Origin: Kordiimonas pumila
GTDB lineage: Bacteria > Pseudomonadota > Alphaproteobacteria > Sphingomonadales > Kordiimonadaceae
Length of the DNA: 64,000 nt
Assembly: GCF_015240255.1 (NCBI RefSeq)
Contig: NZ_CP061205.1
Coordinates: 2,377,501-2,441,500 of the forward strand
Direction of reading: 5' to 3'
Below are positions 9,889-19,230 of this stretch, piece by piece; the first letter of the stretch is position 1, and the number at the start of each line of letters is the position of its first letter. The notes under the pieces are model-generated. The model saw only the letters and a program-made list of their open reading frames with translations. It made no database searches and was not told where the DNA came from. The position numbers and the translations under genes are program-made.

Positions 9889-10563
9889 ATGCCAGTATTG
9901 GAACTAATTGATATTAAACGCTCTTTTCAACAAGGCTCTAAAACCCTTGATATCTTGAAGGGCATTAGCCTTTCTGTTGAACCGGGTGAACTAGTTGCGC
10001 TCATTGGTTCATCTGGCTCAGGAAAGTCTACTCTTCTACAGGTCGCAGGACTTTTGGATAGCGGTTTTGACGGCGAGATTAAAATTTCAGGTAAACCTAT
10101 GTCAGGTCTGAAAGATGATGCGCGCAGCAAAGTGCGCCGTGAAGCATTAGGTTTTGTTTACCAGTTTCATCATTTATTGCCCGATTTCACGGCTTTAGAA
10201 AATGTATCGATCGCTTTAAAGATCGCAGGTGTTACTGATAAAGAAGCGAGAACGCGGGCCGCAGAAACACTTGATCAGTTAGGCCTTGCAGAACGAATGG
10301 ACCATGTTCCCTCAAAGCTCTCTGGTGGTGAACAGCAGCGTGTAGCTATTGCGCGCGCGGTAGTTGGCAAACCATCGGTGTTGCTTGCCGATGAGCCAAC
10401 TGGAAACCTGGATGAAGAAACGGCCGCAAAAGTGTTTGATCTTTTTCTGAATACTATGAAAGAAAACAAGCTTTCTGCCATTATTGCAACGCATGACCGT
10501 GCGCTTGCTGCCAAGCTTGAGCGCCAATATGTTCTGCGTGACGGCAAGCTTGTAACAGCTTAA
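9889..10563 (+). CDS. lolD: lipoprotein-releasing system ATP-binding protein
   Basis: ATPase subunit that powers lipoprotein release with the adjacent LolC/E permease. The 224-residue ABC protein shows Walker A GSSGSGKST (about residues 38-46), the signature LSGGEQQRVAIARA, Walker B LLADEPTGNLD and the switch histidine in IIATHDRAL. Length and motifs are standard for LolD. It lies 11 bases after lolC, and an 89-base gap separates it from dnaE. Confidence 0.95.
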   Translation: MPVLELIDIKRSFQQGSKTLDILKGISLSVEPGELVALIGSSGSGKSTLLQVAGLLDSGFDGEIKISGKPMSGLKDDARSKVRREALGFVYQFHHLLPDFTALENVSIALKIAGVTDKEARTRAAETLDQLGLAERMDHVPSKLSGGEQQRVAIARAVVGKPSVLLADEPTGNLDEETAAKVFDLFLNTMKENKLSAIIATHDRALAAKLERQYVLRDGKLVTA

Positions 10564-10652
10564 CTTTGTGATTCTGATGCTTGAGTATCAAAGCTGCTCG
10601 CGCTACTCTTAACACATAATATACCTTCCGATTTATTTCTCCAGAAAGGCTG

Positions 10653-13600
10653 GTGACACAGTTTATGGGCTACGCAAATTTTGTTCATTTACGGGTGCAC
10701 ACAGCTTATTCCCTTTCAGAAGGCGCTATACACGTTAAGGATCTGGTTAAGCAGTGTGTTGGTTTTAAAATGCCAGCCGTTGCTATGACGGATAACAATA
10801 ACATGTTTGCTGCTCTTGAGTTTTCAAGCGTGGCTGCTTCATCGGGTATTCAGCCTATTGTTGGTGTTACGCTTTTTGTGAACAACCCATACCGGGGCAA
10901 ACGCGATAAAATCAAAAAGGTTGAATGGCCTGAGGCTATTGTTCTACTTGCCCAGACAGATAAGGGTTACCGCAATCTCATGAAGATTGTGTCAAAAGCA
11001 CACCTTGAAAGTGATGTTCAAGTTGGCGTTAAGTACCCCTTTGAAGATCTTGCACAGTATTCAGAAGGCTTGATTTGCCTTACTGGCGGCGCACGTGGTC
11101 CTATTGGCCAGCTAATTCTGGATGGCAACATGGAGGGAGCGGAAAAGTGCCTTTTGGACCTGAAAGACTATTTTGGGGATAGGCTGTATGTTGAAATACA
11201 GCGCCACGACGAACCGCAAGAACAGGCAACAGAAGAAGCTTTTCTCGATCTTGCATATAAGCATTCTCTCCCTATTGTCGCGACAAACCAGCCGTATTTT
11301 GTTGGGCCTGACATGTATGAACCTCATGATGCCCTTATGTGTATGGCAGATAGCACCTATGTTGCGGTGCAAGAGCGAAGGCGGCTTAATTCTGACTATC
11401 GTTTTAAAACAGCGGAAGAAATGATAGATAGGTTTAAGGACCTTCCTGAAGCAATTGAAAATACAATTAATATTTCAAAAAGATGCTGCACGAAGGTTGA
11501 TAGTATTGGCCCACTGCTGCCTAATTTCACGAGCGGCCTTGATGTATCTGAAGCGGATATGCTTAAGGACGAATCTGCGCTGGGCCTGAGAGAGCGGCTA
11601 GATTTTATCGCGAAAGAAAATAGCCGAAAAGCCGGCAGAGAAGAAGAATGGGAAAAGGAATATTGGGACCGGCTTGATTATGAACTTGGTATTATTAACC
11701 AAATGGGCTTTCCCGGTTATTTTCTGATCGTTGCTGACTTTATCCAGTGGGCGAAAGATCATAATATCCCGGTAGGGCCGGGTCGTGGCTCGGGTGCTGG
11801 CTCTGTTGTTGCTTGGGCGCTCAAAATTACAGATCTTGATCCGCTGCGCTTTTCCCTGCTTTTTGAACGTTTTTTGAACCCTGAACGGGTTTCTATGCCT
11901 GATTTTGATATCGACTTTTGCCAAGATAAGCGTGAAAAAGTAATCCGATATGTGCAGGATAAATATGGGTATGACCATGTAGCCCAGATTATTACCTTTG
12001 GTAAATTGCAGGCGCGCGCCGTGGTAAAAGCTTGCGGGCGTGTTTTGCAGCAGCACCACGGCGCCACTGACCGTTTGTCAAAAATGATCCCGAATGACCC
12101 GGGTAATGCCATGACGCTCAGAGAGGCAATTGACAGTGAGCCAAGGTTGCAGCGCGAGATTGATACGGATGAACTAACGGCTAGTGTTATGAAGCGTGCT
12201 TTGAAGCTTGAGGGCTTTTACGCGCATTCCTCAACGCATGCGGCGGGGGTTGTAATTGGCGATAGGCCACTGGATGAACTGGTGCCGCTTTACCGTGATC
12301 CTAAATCAGAGATGCCCGTAACCCAGTTTAACATGAAATGGGTAGAGCAGGCGGGCCTTGTTAAGTTTGACTTTTTGGGACTTAAAACTCTGACTGTGCT
12401 TGACCGGGCTGTAGAATATGTAAAAGAGCGTGATATTACTATTGATCTGGCGGCGCTTCCTCTTGATGATCAGTTAAGTTATAAACTTTTACAAGCTGGT
12501 GAATCTGCTGGTGTTTTTCAGCTTGAGAGTACGGGCATGCGCTCGGTTCTAAAGGGTCTGAAACCTGATAAATTTGAAGACATTATTGCGATTGTGGCGC
12601 TCTATCGTCCCGGCCCAATGGATAATATTCCGACCTATGTAAACCGTAAGCACGCCCGCGAAGTGGTGGAATATCCCCACCCAATTCTGAAAGAGATTTT
12701 GGAAGAAACATACGGTGTTATCATCTACCAGGAACAGGTGATGCAGATTGCGCAGGTTATGTCTGGCTATAGCCTTGGTGAAGCCGATATCCTTAGGCGT
12801 GCGATGGGTAAAAAGATCAAGGAAGAAATGGACAAGCAGCGTGGCCGTTTTTGTGATGGTGCTGTTGAACGGGGTATAAATAGCGAAAAAGCCAGCTATA
12901 TATTTGACCTTGTAACCAAGTTTGCATCCTACGGCTTTAATAAGTCGCACGCGGCTGCCTATGCACTGGTTGCATACCATACTGCCTATATGAAAGCGAA
13001 TTACCCAGTTGAGTTTATGGCGGCAATCATGACGCTTGATATGGGGAATACTGATAAGCTTGCAGCATTTAAAATGGAACTGCAGCGTATGGATGTGCCT
13101 TTATTATTACCAGATATTAACAAGTCATTTGTGCCCTTTACCGTCGAGAGAACTGCAGAGGAATATTGTGAAAATCCTGATGATCCGCGCCAGAACAGGG
13201 GTGTGCGGTATGCGCTTGGGGCTATTAAAGGTGTTGGTGAAAAGGCAATGGAATCTATCATTGCGGAACGTGAAAAGAATGGCCCTTTTAAGGATTTATT
13301 TGATTTTGCCGAGCGCGTAGAGCCGCGCCATCTTAATAAGCGCCAAATAGAGCGTTTGGCTGCGGCTGGTGCCTTCGACTGCTTAGTGAAAGACCGAGCG
13401 CAGGTATATGCCGCCGCAGAAATTATTATGCGGGTTGCGCAGATGCAGGCAAAAGAACGCGAAAGTGATCAGGTAAGCTTTTTTGGTGGAGATATGGCGA
13501 CAACGGTTGACCGGCCTTCGCTCCCCCTCGTCAAGCAATGGACCGACACTGAAATGCTGGACGAAGAACGCAAAGCTGTGGGTTTTTATATTTCAGCTCA

Positions 13601-14177
13601 TCCGCTTGATAGCTATGAAACAGTACTTGAACGCGAGCGTATTGTACCAGCGCGGGAAGTTTATGCAGATAGCGGGCTTGTAAATCAGGTTATAAGAATG
13701 GCGGGGGCTATTCTTGGTACGCGGGAGGGAACCACAAAGCGCGGTAAACGGTTTGGGCGCCTGACCTTGTCTGACCGTACGGATGCCTTTGAAGTCATGG
13801 TTTTTGATGATGATCTTGAACATATGAGAACTCTGGTGGAAGAGGGCGCTCCCCTTGTGGTTTCTGTACAAATTCGCAAGCGCGATGAAGATGATACGAT
13901 TGGCTTGAGCTGTCGAGGGATGGAATCACTTGAACAGGTTGCTGCACAGTCTTCCAAGGGGTTGTTCATTGAGGTGGAATCTGAGAATGCGTTTCCGTCG
14001 ATACAGTCTGCGCTAAGCAGGCGCACTGGTGGTAAAGGCAAAGTAACTGTGCGACTTCCCGTTTCAGAGGGAGCAAGGTTTGTCGAGTTTCGTATGACAG
14101 GGCGCTATAAGGTAACGCCAGAACTGAGGCAGGCAATTGCTGCGGAGATGGGTGTACTCTCGGTCGAGGAAATTTAA
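10653..14177 (+). CDS. dnaE: DNA polymerase III subunit alpha
   Basis: Catalytic subunit of the replicative polymerase. The 1174-residue protein starts with a PHP domain (FVHLRVHTAYSLSEGA, residues about 10-25), followed by the C-family polymerase core with PDFDIDF, giving the catalytic aspartates D417 and D419 by motif. Helix-hairpin-helix and OB-fold regions follow (RFGRLTLSDRTDAFEVMVF near residue 1035). The start is GTG 10653 behind an AGAAAGG site; ATG 10665 is an alternative four codons later. The upstream region has no GTTC-N7-GTTC SOS operator, consistent with the housekeeping DnaE1 role, not DnaE2. Confidence 0.97.
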   Translation: MTQFMGYANFVHLRVHTAYSLSEGAIHVKDLVKQCVGFKMPAVAMTDNNNMFAALEFSSVAASSGIQPIVGVTLFVNNPYRGKRDKIKKVEWPEAIVLLAQTDKGYRNLMKIVSKAHLESDVQVGVKYPFEDLAQYSEGLICLTGGARGPIGQLILDGNMEGAEKCLLDLKDYFGDRLYVEIQRHDEPQEQATEEAFLDLAYKHSLPIVATNQPYFVGPDMYEPHDALMCMADSTYVAVQERRRLNSDYRFKTAEEMIDRFKDLPEAIENTINISKRCCTKVDSIGPLLPNFTSGLDVSEADMLKDESALGLRERLDFIAKENSRKAGREEEWEKEYWDRLDYELGIINQMGFPGYFLIVADFIQWAKDHNIPVGPGRGSGAGSVVAWALKITDLDPLRFSLLFERFLNPERVSMPDFDIDFCQDKREKVIRYVQDKYGYDHVAQIITFGKLQARAVVKACGRVLQQHHGATDRLSKMIPNDPGNAMTLREAIDSEPRLQREIDTDELTASVMKRALKLEGFYAHSSTHAAGVVIGDRPLDELVPLYRDPKSEMPVTQFNMKWVEQAGLVKFDFLGLKTLTVLDRAVEYVKERDITIDLAALPLDDQLSYKLLQAGESAGVFQLESTGMRSVLKGLKPDKFEDIIAIVALYRPGPMDNIPTYVNRKHAREVVEYPHPILKEILEETYGVIIYQEQVMQIAQVMSGYSLGEADILRRAMGKKIKEEMDKQRGRFCDGAVERGINSEKASYIFDLVTKFASYGFNKSHAAAYALVAYHTAYMKANYPVEFMAAIMTLDMGNTDKLAAFKMELQRMDVPLLLPDINKSFVPFTVERTAEEYCENPDDPRQNRGVRYALGAIKGVGEKAMESIIAEREKNGPFKDLFDFAERVEPRHLNKRQIERLAAAGAFDCLVKDRAQVYAAAEIIMRVAQMQAKERESDQVSFFGGDMATTVDRPSLPLVKQWTDTEMLDEERKAVGFYISAHPLDSYETVLERERIVPAREVYADSGLVNQVIRMAGAILGTREGTTKRGKRFGRLTLSDRTDAFEVMVFDDDLEHMRTLVEEGAPLVVSVQIRKRDEDDTIGLSCRGMESLEQVAAQSSKGLFIEVESENAFPSIQSALSRRTGGKGKVTVRLPVSEGARFVEFRMTGRYKVTPELRQAIAAEMGVLSVEEI

Positions 14178-14178
14178 G

Positions 14179-14916
14179 ATGGCGGGCGAGCCAAATATGC
14201 ACATTCCTGTTGCAAAGCCTGCGGCATCCATCCTTCTTGTGCGGAATGGTAGCAATGGCATTGAAGTATTGATGACCAAGCGCGCAAAAAGCATGGCTTT
14301 TGCGCCAAGTGCGCTTGTTTTTCCTGGTGGCAAGGTGGAAGAAGCCGATACAAATTATGCTCTATGGGCCGATTATGTAAATGTAACAGAAAAGACTAAA
14401 ACTGGTGATTTTAGCTATAAAATGGCAGCAATACGCGAGCTTTATGAAGAAACATCTGTTTTACTTACAGAAGGCCTGTGCCCGGCTAATACATCAGGCC
14501 TTGGCTTCCGCGAATGTGTGTTAACTTCAGAAAACCGCTTGAATGTTTCCTCACTTGTATTCTTTGCACACTGGATTACGCCTGAAAATATGAAGCTTCG
14601 GTTTGATACACACTTTTATTTGGCGGCCTATAATGGAGACACATTTCAGCATGATGGAAATGAAGCTGTTTCCCTTTGCTGGGTTTCGCCAAAGAAAGTT
14701 TTGAAAGAAGCTGAGGCTGATGATGTTTTTCTAATGTTTCCCACACGGCTTAACCTGATTAAGCTTTCAAGAGCAAATTCGGTTGAGGAGGCAATTGAAT
14801 TTGCGACAAAAGACCCGGTTGTAAGAACAATGCCTGTTTGGAAAGATGGCCGTGTTAGTATTTCGAAAGAGGCTGCGGAGTTCCACGGATATGATGATGT
14901 TACAGGTAAACCCTAA
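14179..14916 (+). CDS. NUDIX hydrolase with expanded Nudix box (NUDT19-like)
   Basis: A 245-residue NUDIX-fold pyrophosphohydrolase; the substrate is not evident, though the NUDT19-like subgroup includes CoA diphosphatases. The Nudix box is split: GGKVEEAD begins near residue 50 and RELYEE is at residues 86-91, so Gly and Arg are about 35 residues apart instead of the canonical 14. That is an insertion of about 21 residues, a trait of the NUDT19 subgroup. The ATG at 14179 lies one base after the dnaE stop. An upstream in-frame start at 14137 lies inside dnaE and is less likely. Confidence 0.8.
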   Translation: MAGEPNMHIPVAKPAASILLVRNGSNGIEVLMTKRAKSMAFAPSALVFPGGKVEEADTNYALWADYVNVTEKTKTGDFSYKMAAIRELYEETSVLLTEGLCPANTSGLGFRECVLTSENRLNVSSLVFFAHWITPENMKLRFDTHFYLAAYNGDTFQHDGNEAVSLCWVSPKKVLKEAEADDVFLMFPTRLNLIKLSRANSVEEAIEFATKDPVVRTMPVWKDGRVSISKEAAEFHGYDDVTGKP

Positions 14917-15011
14917 GCCTTGAAACTGGTGTAAAACTGTTGAATGAGCGATGATTTTTTGATCGGCTCTTCCAAATTGTCCATTTCTGTTGATTTACAG
15001 CCATATTTTAC

Positions 15012-15040
15012 TTGATATCGCTTTCGTTAACGCCTATAGC
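15012..15040 (+). promoter_or_regulatory. sigma70-type promoter for rpsB
   Basis: TTGATA (15012-15017) and TATAGC (15035-15040) are separated by exactly 17 bases, a good housekeeping promoter. It predicts a 5' leader of about 115 bases before rpsB. The leader contains two small inverted repeats, ATGGC/GCCAT (15080-15094) and TAACCA/TGGTTA (around 15104-15120), that could serve in S2 autoregulation; that role is inferred only. Confidence 0.5.
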
Positions 15041-15161
15041 ATGCGCGACTTCACACGTGGGGAAGGTTGCTTGCTGATCATGGCTTGCCGCCATCCGGTG
15101 TTTAACCAATGGTTGGTTATACGCACCCCCGCGGAGGCTTAACCGGAAAAGGAGTAGTATT

Positions 15162-15965
15162 ATGGCTATGCCAGTTGTAGATATGCGTGCGCTTTTAGAA
15201 GCAGGCGTGCACTTTGGTCACCAGACCCACCGTTGGAATCCTAAAATGGCACCTTATATCTTTGGTGCACGTAATGGGATTCACATTATTGATCTTTCAC
15301 AAACAGTTCCGTATCTGACACGGGCATTGCAAGCTATCCGCGATATTGTTGCAGGCGGCGGGCGTGTTCTTTTTGTTGGTACAAAGCGTCAGGCTTCTCC
15401 TGTAATTGCGGAAGCTGCAAAACGCTGTGGTCAGTATTATGTAAACCACCGTTGGCTTGGCGGCATGATGACAAACTGGCAGACTATTAGCCAGTCAATC
15501 AAGCGCCTGAAAGAGCTGAATGAAGTTTTGGGTAAAGAGCACACTGGCCTGACCAAAAAAGAAACTCTTCAAATGACTCGTCAACGCGACAAACTTGAAC
15601 TGTCGCTTGGTGGTATTCAGGATATGGGCGGTCTGCCAGATATTATTATTGTGGTTGATACTAACCGCGATGATTTGGCAATTGCTGAAGCACAGCGCCT
15701 TGGTATTCCTGTTGTTGGTGTTATTGATACCAACTCATCACCTGATGGCCTTGATTTCCCAGTTCCTGGTAATGACGATGCAACACGTGCTATCCGTCTT
15801 TACTGTGATCTGGTTGTAGATGCCGTTCTTGATGGCATTCAAGCAGATCTTACTGCACAGGGTGTTGATCTCGGCGCTGTAGCTGAAGCTCCGGTTGAAG
15901 AAGTTGTGGCTGAAGAAGCACCTGCGGAAGTTGCAGAAGAAGCTGCAACTGCAAAATCAGAGTAA
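15162..15965 (+). CDS. rpsB: 30S ribosomal protein S2
   Basis: Small-subunit ribosomal protein required for S1 binding and mRNA engagement. The 267-residue protein has the signatures [19 protein letters not shown] (residues 10-28), GTKRQAS and [20 protein letters not shown]. The last 30 residues are an Ala/Glu-rich acidic tail, as in other alphaproteobacterial S2 proteins. ATG 15162 follows AAAAGGAG. It precedes tsf, as in most bacteria, with a strong hairpin between the two. Confidence 0.98.
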   Translation: MAMPVVDMRALLEAGVHFGHQTHRWNPKMAPYIFGARNGIHIIDLSQTVPYLTRALQAIRDIVAGGGRVLFVGTKRQASPVIAEAAKRCGQYYVNHRWLGGMMTNWQTISQSIKRLKELNEVLGKEHTGLTKKETLQMTRQRDKLELSLGGIQDMGGLPDIIIVVDTNRDDLAIAEAQRLGIPVVGVIDTNSSPDGLDFPVPGNDDATRAIRLYCDLVVDAVLDGIQADLTAQGVDLGAVAEAPVEEVVAEEAPAEVAEEAATAKSE

Positions 15966-15981
15966 CAATTAGCGAGTAATG

Positions 15982-16010
15982 CTATCGGGTGGATTTTATC
16001 TACTCGATAG
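15982..16010 (+). terminator. intercistronic hairpin between rpsB and tsf (attenuator-like)
   Basis: Twelve consecutive base pairs, 10 Watson-Crick and 2 G-U, form between 15982-15993 and 15999-16010 around a 5-base TTTTA loop. The downstream sequence TTATTTGCTTGATTTT is T-rich but not a clean U-run, so it probably acts as a partial terminator or RNA stabiliser that sets the S2 to EF-Ts ratio. Confidence 0.65.
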
Positions 16011-16049
16011 TTATTTGCTTGATTTTAAAAGTTTTTCAGGAGAAATCCT

Positions 16050-16976
16050 ATGGCACAAATTACTGCCGCTCTCGTTAAATCCCTGCGTGATCAATCTGGC
16101 GCAGGTATGATGGACTGTAAAAAAGCCCTTGCTGAAACTGATGGTGATGTTGCGGCTGCAGTTGATTGGCTCCGTACAAAAGGTCTTGCTGCTGCTGCAA
16201 AAAAATCTGGCCGTGTCGCGGTTGAAGGTTTGGTGGCCCTTAAAGGTGATGCTAAAAAAGCTGCTGTTGTTGAGGTTAACTCTGAAACAGATTTTGTGGC
16301 GCGTAACGAAAAATTCCAAAAATTTGTTTCTGATGTAGCAACTGTTGTATTTGATAACGGTACAGATATTGAAACAGTTAAGGCTGCAACATACCCAGGT
16401 GGCAGTAAGTCTGTTGCTGATGTTCTTACAGACAATATTGCGACAATCGGTGAAAACATGAGCATTCGCCGCGCAGCTGTTGTTGAAGTGGAAGAGGGTG
16501 TTGTTGCTTCTTACATTCACAGTGCTGTTTCTGACAACATGGGTAAAATTGTTGTTCTTGTTGGGCTGAAGTCTTCTGCAAGTGCTGACGTGTTATTGCC
16601 ACTTGGTAAACAACTTGCTATGCACATTGCTGCTGCAAACCCTGCATCACTGACAGAGGAAGAGCTTGATCCTGAACTTGTTGAGCGTGAAAAACAGGTT
16701 CAGATGGATAAAGCTCGTGAATCTGGTAAGCCGGAAGAAATCATTGAAAAAATGATTGTTGGCCGTATGCGCAAGTATCTGGAAGAGGTTGTTCTATTGC
16801 ACCAGATTTTTGTGATCGACGGCGAAACTAAAATATCTAAGGTTATTGAAGCAGCAGCTAAAGCCGCAGGCACTTCAATTGAGCTAGTTTCTTATGTTCG
16901 CATGGAAATCGGTGAAGGTCTTGAGAAAAAAGAAGAAGACTTCGCTGCCGAAGTTGCTGCGGTTGCAGGTTCTTAA
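16050..16976 (+). CDS. tsf: elongation factor Ts
   Basis: Guanine-nucleotide exchange factor for EF-Tu. The 308-residue protein opens with the UBA-like domain and the signature [18 protein letters not shown] (residues 12-29). The [10 protein letters not shown] exchange motif lies at about residues 82-91, followed by the dimerisation/core domains. ATG 16050 is preceded by CAGGAGAAA. It is followed by a strong terminator, so rpsB-tsf is a discrete unit separate from pyrH. Confidence 0.98.
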   Translation: MAQITAALVKSLRDQSGAGMMDCKKALAETDGDVAAAVDWLRTKGLAAAAKKSGRVAVEGLVALKGDAKKAAVVEVNSETDFVARNEKFQKFVSDVATVVFDNGTDIETVKAATYPGGSKSVADVLTDNIATIGENMSIRRAAVVEVEEGVVASYIHSAVSDNMGKIVVLVGLKSSASADVLLPLGKQLAMHIAAANPASLTEEELDPELVEREKQVQMDKARESGKPEEIIEKMIVGRMRKYLEEVVLLHQIFVIDGETKISKVIEAAAKAAGTSIELVSYVRMEIGEGLEKKEEDFAAEVAAVAGS

Positions 16977-16998
16977 GTTCTGATAGCATTAAACAAAT

Positions 16999-17030
16999 AA
17001 ACCCAGAGGCACTTCCTCTGGGTTTTTTGT
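16999..17030 (+). terminator. Rho-independent terminator after tsf
   Basis: A 9-bp perfect stem, ACCCAGAGG (17001-17009) with CCTCTGGGT (17015-17023), and a 5-base loop, followed by TTTTT. It ends the rpsB-tsf transcript 22 bases after the tsf stop. Confidence 0.92.
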
Positions 17031-17102
17031 TGTCTGTTATCTGGTTAAAACTATGATGTAGAATATTTAGCTAAAACTAGCTGGTAATATGAATTTGAAG
17101 AC

Positions 17103-17123
17103 TATAAGCTGCAGCAGCTTATA
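17103..17123. promoter_or_regulatory. 21-bp palindrome upstream of pyrH
   Basis: TATAAGCTG (17103-17111), a CAG spacer and CAGCTTATA (17115-17123) form a perfect 9-bp inverted repeat ending 25 bases before the pyrH start. TTGAAG (17095-17100) and TATACT (17120-17125) might be promoter elements at 19-base spacing, in which case the palindrome overlaps the core promoter like an operator. No regulator is identified; it could also act as an RNA hairpin. Confidence 0.45.
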
Positions 17124-17148
17124 CTGTCTCAGGGGGAGAAATTAGAGC

Positions 17149-17871
17149 ATGTCATCTGGGCCTAAATATAAAAGAGTGCTCTTAAAGTTATCTGGTGAAG
17201 CCCTTATGGGTAGTGGGTCATATGGAATTGATCCTGAAACGGCTAACCGTGTTTCTCTGGAAATAAAAGATGCCCGTGAAATTGGCACTGAAGTATGTGT
17301 TGTTGTGGGCGGCGGTAACATCTTTCGTGGTCTTAAAGGGGCTGCTGAGGGGTTAGACCGCTCTACGGCTGACTACATGGGCATGCTAGCAACAGTTATG
17401 AATGCGCTTGCTCTTCAAAATGCACTGGAAAAGGTTGGCGTTGACACGCGTGTTTTGTCCGCTATTCCGATGGCAAGTGTTAGCGAGCCTTATATACGGC
17501 GCAGGGCTATTCGCCATCTTGAGAAAGGCCGTGTTGTTATTTTTGCAGCAGGTACTGGTAATCCGTTTTTTACAACAGATACGGCTGCGGCTTTAAGAGC
17601 TGCTGAAATGAACTGTGATGCGCTTCTTAAGGGGACGCAAGTTGATGGCGTGTACGATTCTGACCCTAAAACAAACCTTTCAGCAAAACGTTATACTTCA
17701 TTAAGTTACATGGATGTGTTGAGGCAAGACCTTAAGGTTATGGATGCCTCGGCTATATCCTTGAGCCGGGAAAATAACATTCCAATTGTTGTTTTCTCAA
17801 TACATACCCAAAACGAATTAGTGCAAGTTCTGCAAGGTAATGGAACTTGTACCGTAGTGGGAGAGGAGTAA
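17149..17871 (+). CDS. pyrH: UMP kinase
   Basis: Converts UMP to UDP in pyrimidine nucleotide synthesis. The 240-residue amino-acid-kinase-fold protein starts with the [14 protein letters not shown] nucleotide site and contains [31 protein letters not shown] and [18 protein letters not shown], all UMP kinase signatures. A GGGGGAG ribosome site precedes ATG 17149. Its stop is 5 bases before frr, so the two are co-translated. The upstream gap carries a terminator and a 21-bp palindrome, indicating its own promoter. Confidence 0.97.
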   Translation: MSSGPKYKRVLLKLSGEALMGSGSYGIDPETANRVSLEIKDAREIGTEVCVVVGGGNIFRGLKGAAEGLDRSTADYMGMLATVMNALALQNALEKVGVDTRVLSAIPMASVSEPYIRRRAIRHLEKGRVVIFAAGTGNPFFTTDTAAALRAAEMNCDALLKGTQVDGVYDSDPKTNLSAKRYTSLSYMDVLRQDLKVMDASAISLSRENNIPIVVFSIHTQNELVQVLQGNGTCTVVGEE

Positions 17872-17876
17872 ATATA

Positions 17877-18443
17877 ATGAGTAGTGATGAAGATATTGAT
17901 CTGGGTGATATTGAGAGGCGCATGAAAGGCGCTGTTGATGCCCTTAAGCATGAGTTCTCTGGCCTACGTTCAGGCCGTGCCTCAACAAGCCTTTTAGATA
18001 CTGTTACCGTAGAGGTGTATGGCTCGAACATGCCGCTTAATCAAGTTGGTACTGTTTCTGTTCCTGAACCAAGGATGCTTTCTGTTCAAGTGTGGGATAA
18101 GGCAAATGCCTCTGCCGTTGAAAAAGCGATCAGAACGGCGGGTCTTGGTCTTAATCCTATGATGGACGGTCAGCTTGTACGCATTCCAATACCTGAGCTT
18201 AATGAAGAGCGTCGTGCGGAACTGGCCCGTATTGCAGCAAAATACGCTGAGACAGCACGTATTGCTATCCGCAATGTTCGCAAGGGTGGTATGGATCAGC
18301 TTAAGCGTATGGAAAAAGATAAATCCATCAGCGAAGATGATCATAAAATGTATGCTGATGAAGTGCAGGAACTAACAGATAAATTTGTGGGCCTTATCGA
18401 CCAAACTTTGGACGGTAAAGAAAAAGAAATCATGCAGGTATAG
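17877..18443 (+). CDS. frr: ribosome recycling factor
   Basis: Together with EF-G, splits post-termination ribosomes. The 188-residue protein has the helical-bundle/hinge pattern of [15 protein letters not shown] near residue 30, the conserved [23 protein letters not shown] region, and [20 protein letters not shown] near residue 130. ATG 17877 follows GAGAGGAG at the end of pyrH; a longer in-frame reading from 17847 would overlap pyrH and lacks a ribosome site. uppS starts two bases after its stop codon. Confidence 0.97.
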   Translation: MSSDEDIDLGDIERRMKGAVDALKHEFSGLRSGRASTSLLDTVTVEVYGSNMPLNQVGTVSVPEPRMLSVQVWDKANASAVEKAIRTAGLGLNPMMDGQLVRIPIPELNEERRAELARIAAKYAETARIAIRNVRKGGMDQLKRMEKDKSISEDDHKMYADEVQELTDKFVGLIDQTLDGKEKEIMQV

Positions 18444-18444
18444 G

Positions 18445-19185
18445 ATGGTTTTGTCAGCCCCAACCACTGAAACAGCCGAAGGTGTTTCCGGCCCACGCCA
18501 TGTCGCCATTATTATGGATGGTAACGGCCGGTGGGCTGAGAGACGCCTAATAAGCCGTTCAATGGGACATAAGCGTGGTGCTGAGGCTGTAAAAGCGGCC
18601 ATTGAAGGGGCCGTTGAAACTGGGGTTGATTTTTTGACACTCTATGCCTTTTCCAGTGAAAACTGGAATAGGCCTGTGGAAGAAGTGAAGGACCTGATGG
18701 GCCTTCTTAAAAATTACCTGAATAAAGAAGTTGAGACCTTGCACAAACAAGGTATTAGACTTCGGGTAATTGGTGATAGAACTAAGTTGGCCTCTGATAT
18801 CCGTTCACGTATTGAGTGGGCGGAAAAAATGACAGAAAATAATAGCCGGCTAACACTGATCATTGCGTTAAGTTATGGGTCTCGTGATGAAATGGTCGAA
18901 GCGGTGCGGACTATCGCAGAAAGTGTTGCCGCTGGTCGAGAAAGGTTAGCTGATATTACGGAAAGCCGCATAAATAATGCGCTATATACCCACGATATCC
19001 CTGATCCAGACCTTATTATACGAACCAGTGGTGAACAGCGCCTGTCAAACTTTTTACTATGGCAGGCTGCTTATTCAGAATTTCTGTTCCTTGATGTATT
19101 GTGGCCCGACTTTTCGCGTCAGCACTTTATTGACGCCGTCGATATATATCTTGATAGAGATAGGCGCTTCGGTGCGCGGCCCTAA
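18445..19185 (+). CDS. uppS: isoprenyl transferase / undecaprenyl diphosphate synthase
   Basis: Extends farnesyl diphosphate to the C55 carrier lipid used in cell-wall synthesis. The 246-residue cis-prenyltransferase carries IIMDGNGRWA (catalytic Asp-Gly-Asn-Gly-Arg-Trp), FSSENWNRP and the C-terminal DPDLIIRTSGEQRLSNFLLW. ATG 18445 lies one base after the frr stop. A longer frame from 18385 runs inside frr and is not supported. The neighbours (cdsA, dxr) keep the common order frr-uppS-cdsA-dxr-rseP. Confidence 0.96.
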   Translation: MVLSAPTTETAEGVSGPRHVAIIMDGNGRWAERRLISRSMGHKRGAEAVKAAIEGAVETGVDFLTLYAFSSENWNRPVEEVKDLMGLLKNYLNKEVETLHKQGIRLRVIGDRTKLASDIRSRIEWAEKMTENNSRLTLIIALSYGSRDEMVEAVRTIAESVAAGRERLADITESRINNALYTHDIPDPDLIIRTSGEQRLSNFLLWQAAYSEFLFLDVLWPDFSRQHFIDAVDIYLDRDRRFGARP

Positions 19186-19230
19186 GCGCAAGATATTGGC
19201 GCAAGTAGCCAGAAGGTAAAGCATTTATCC

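Noticed and set aside
14945-14970. Terminator between the NUDIX gene and rpsB (GAGCGAT / ATCGGCTC)
   Set aside because: The stem has a bulge, and no U-run follows.
15080-15142. 20-codon ORF in the rpsB leader
   Set aside because: No ribosome site, and the sequence folds into repeats instead; S2 leader structure is more likely.
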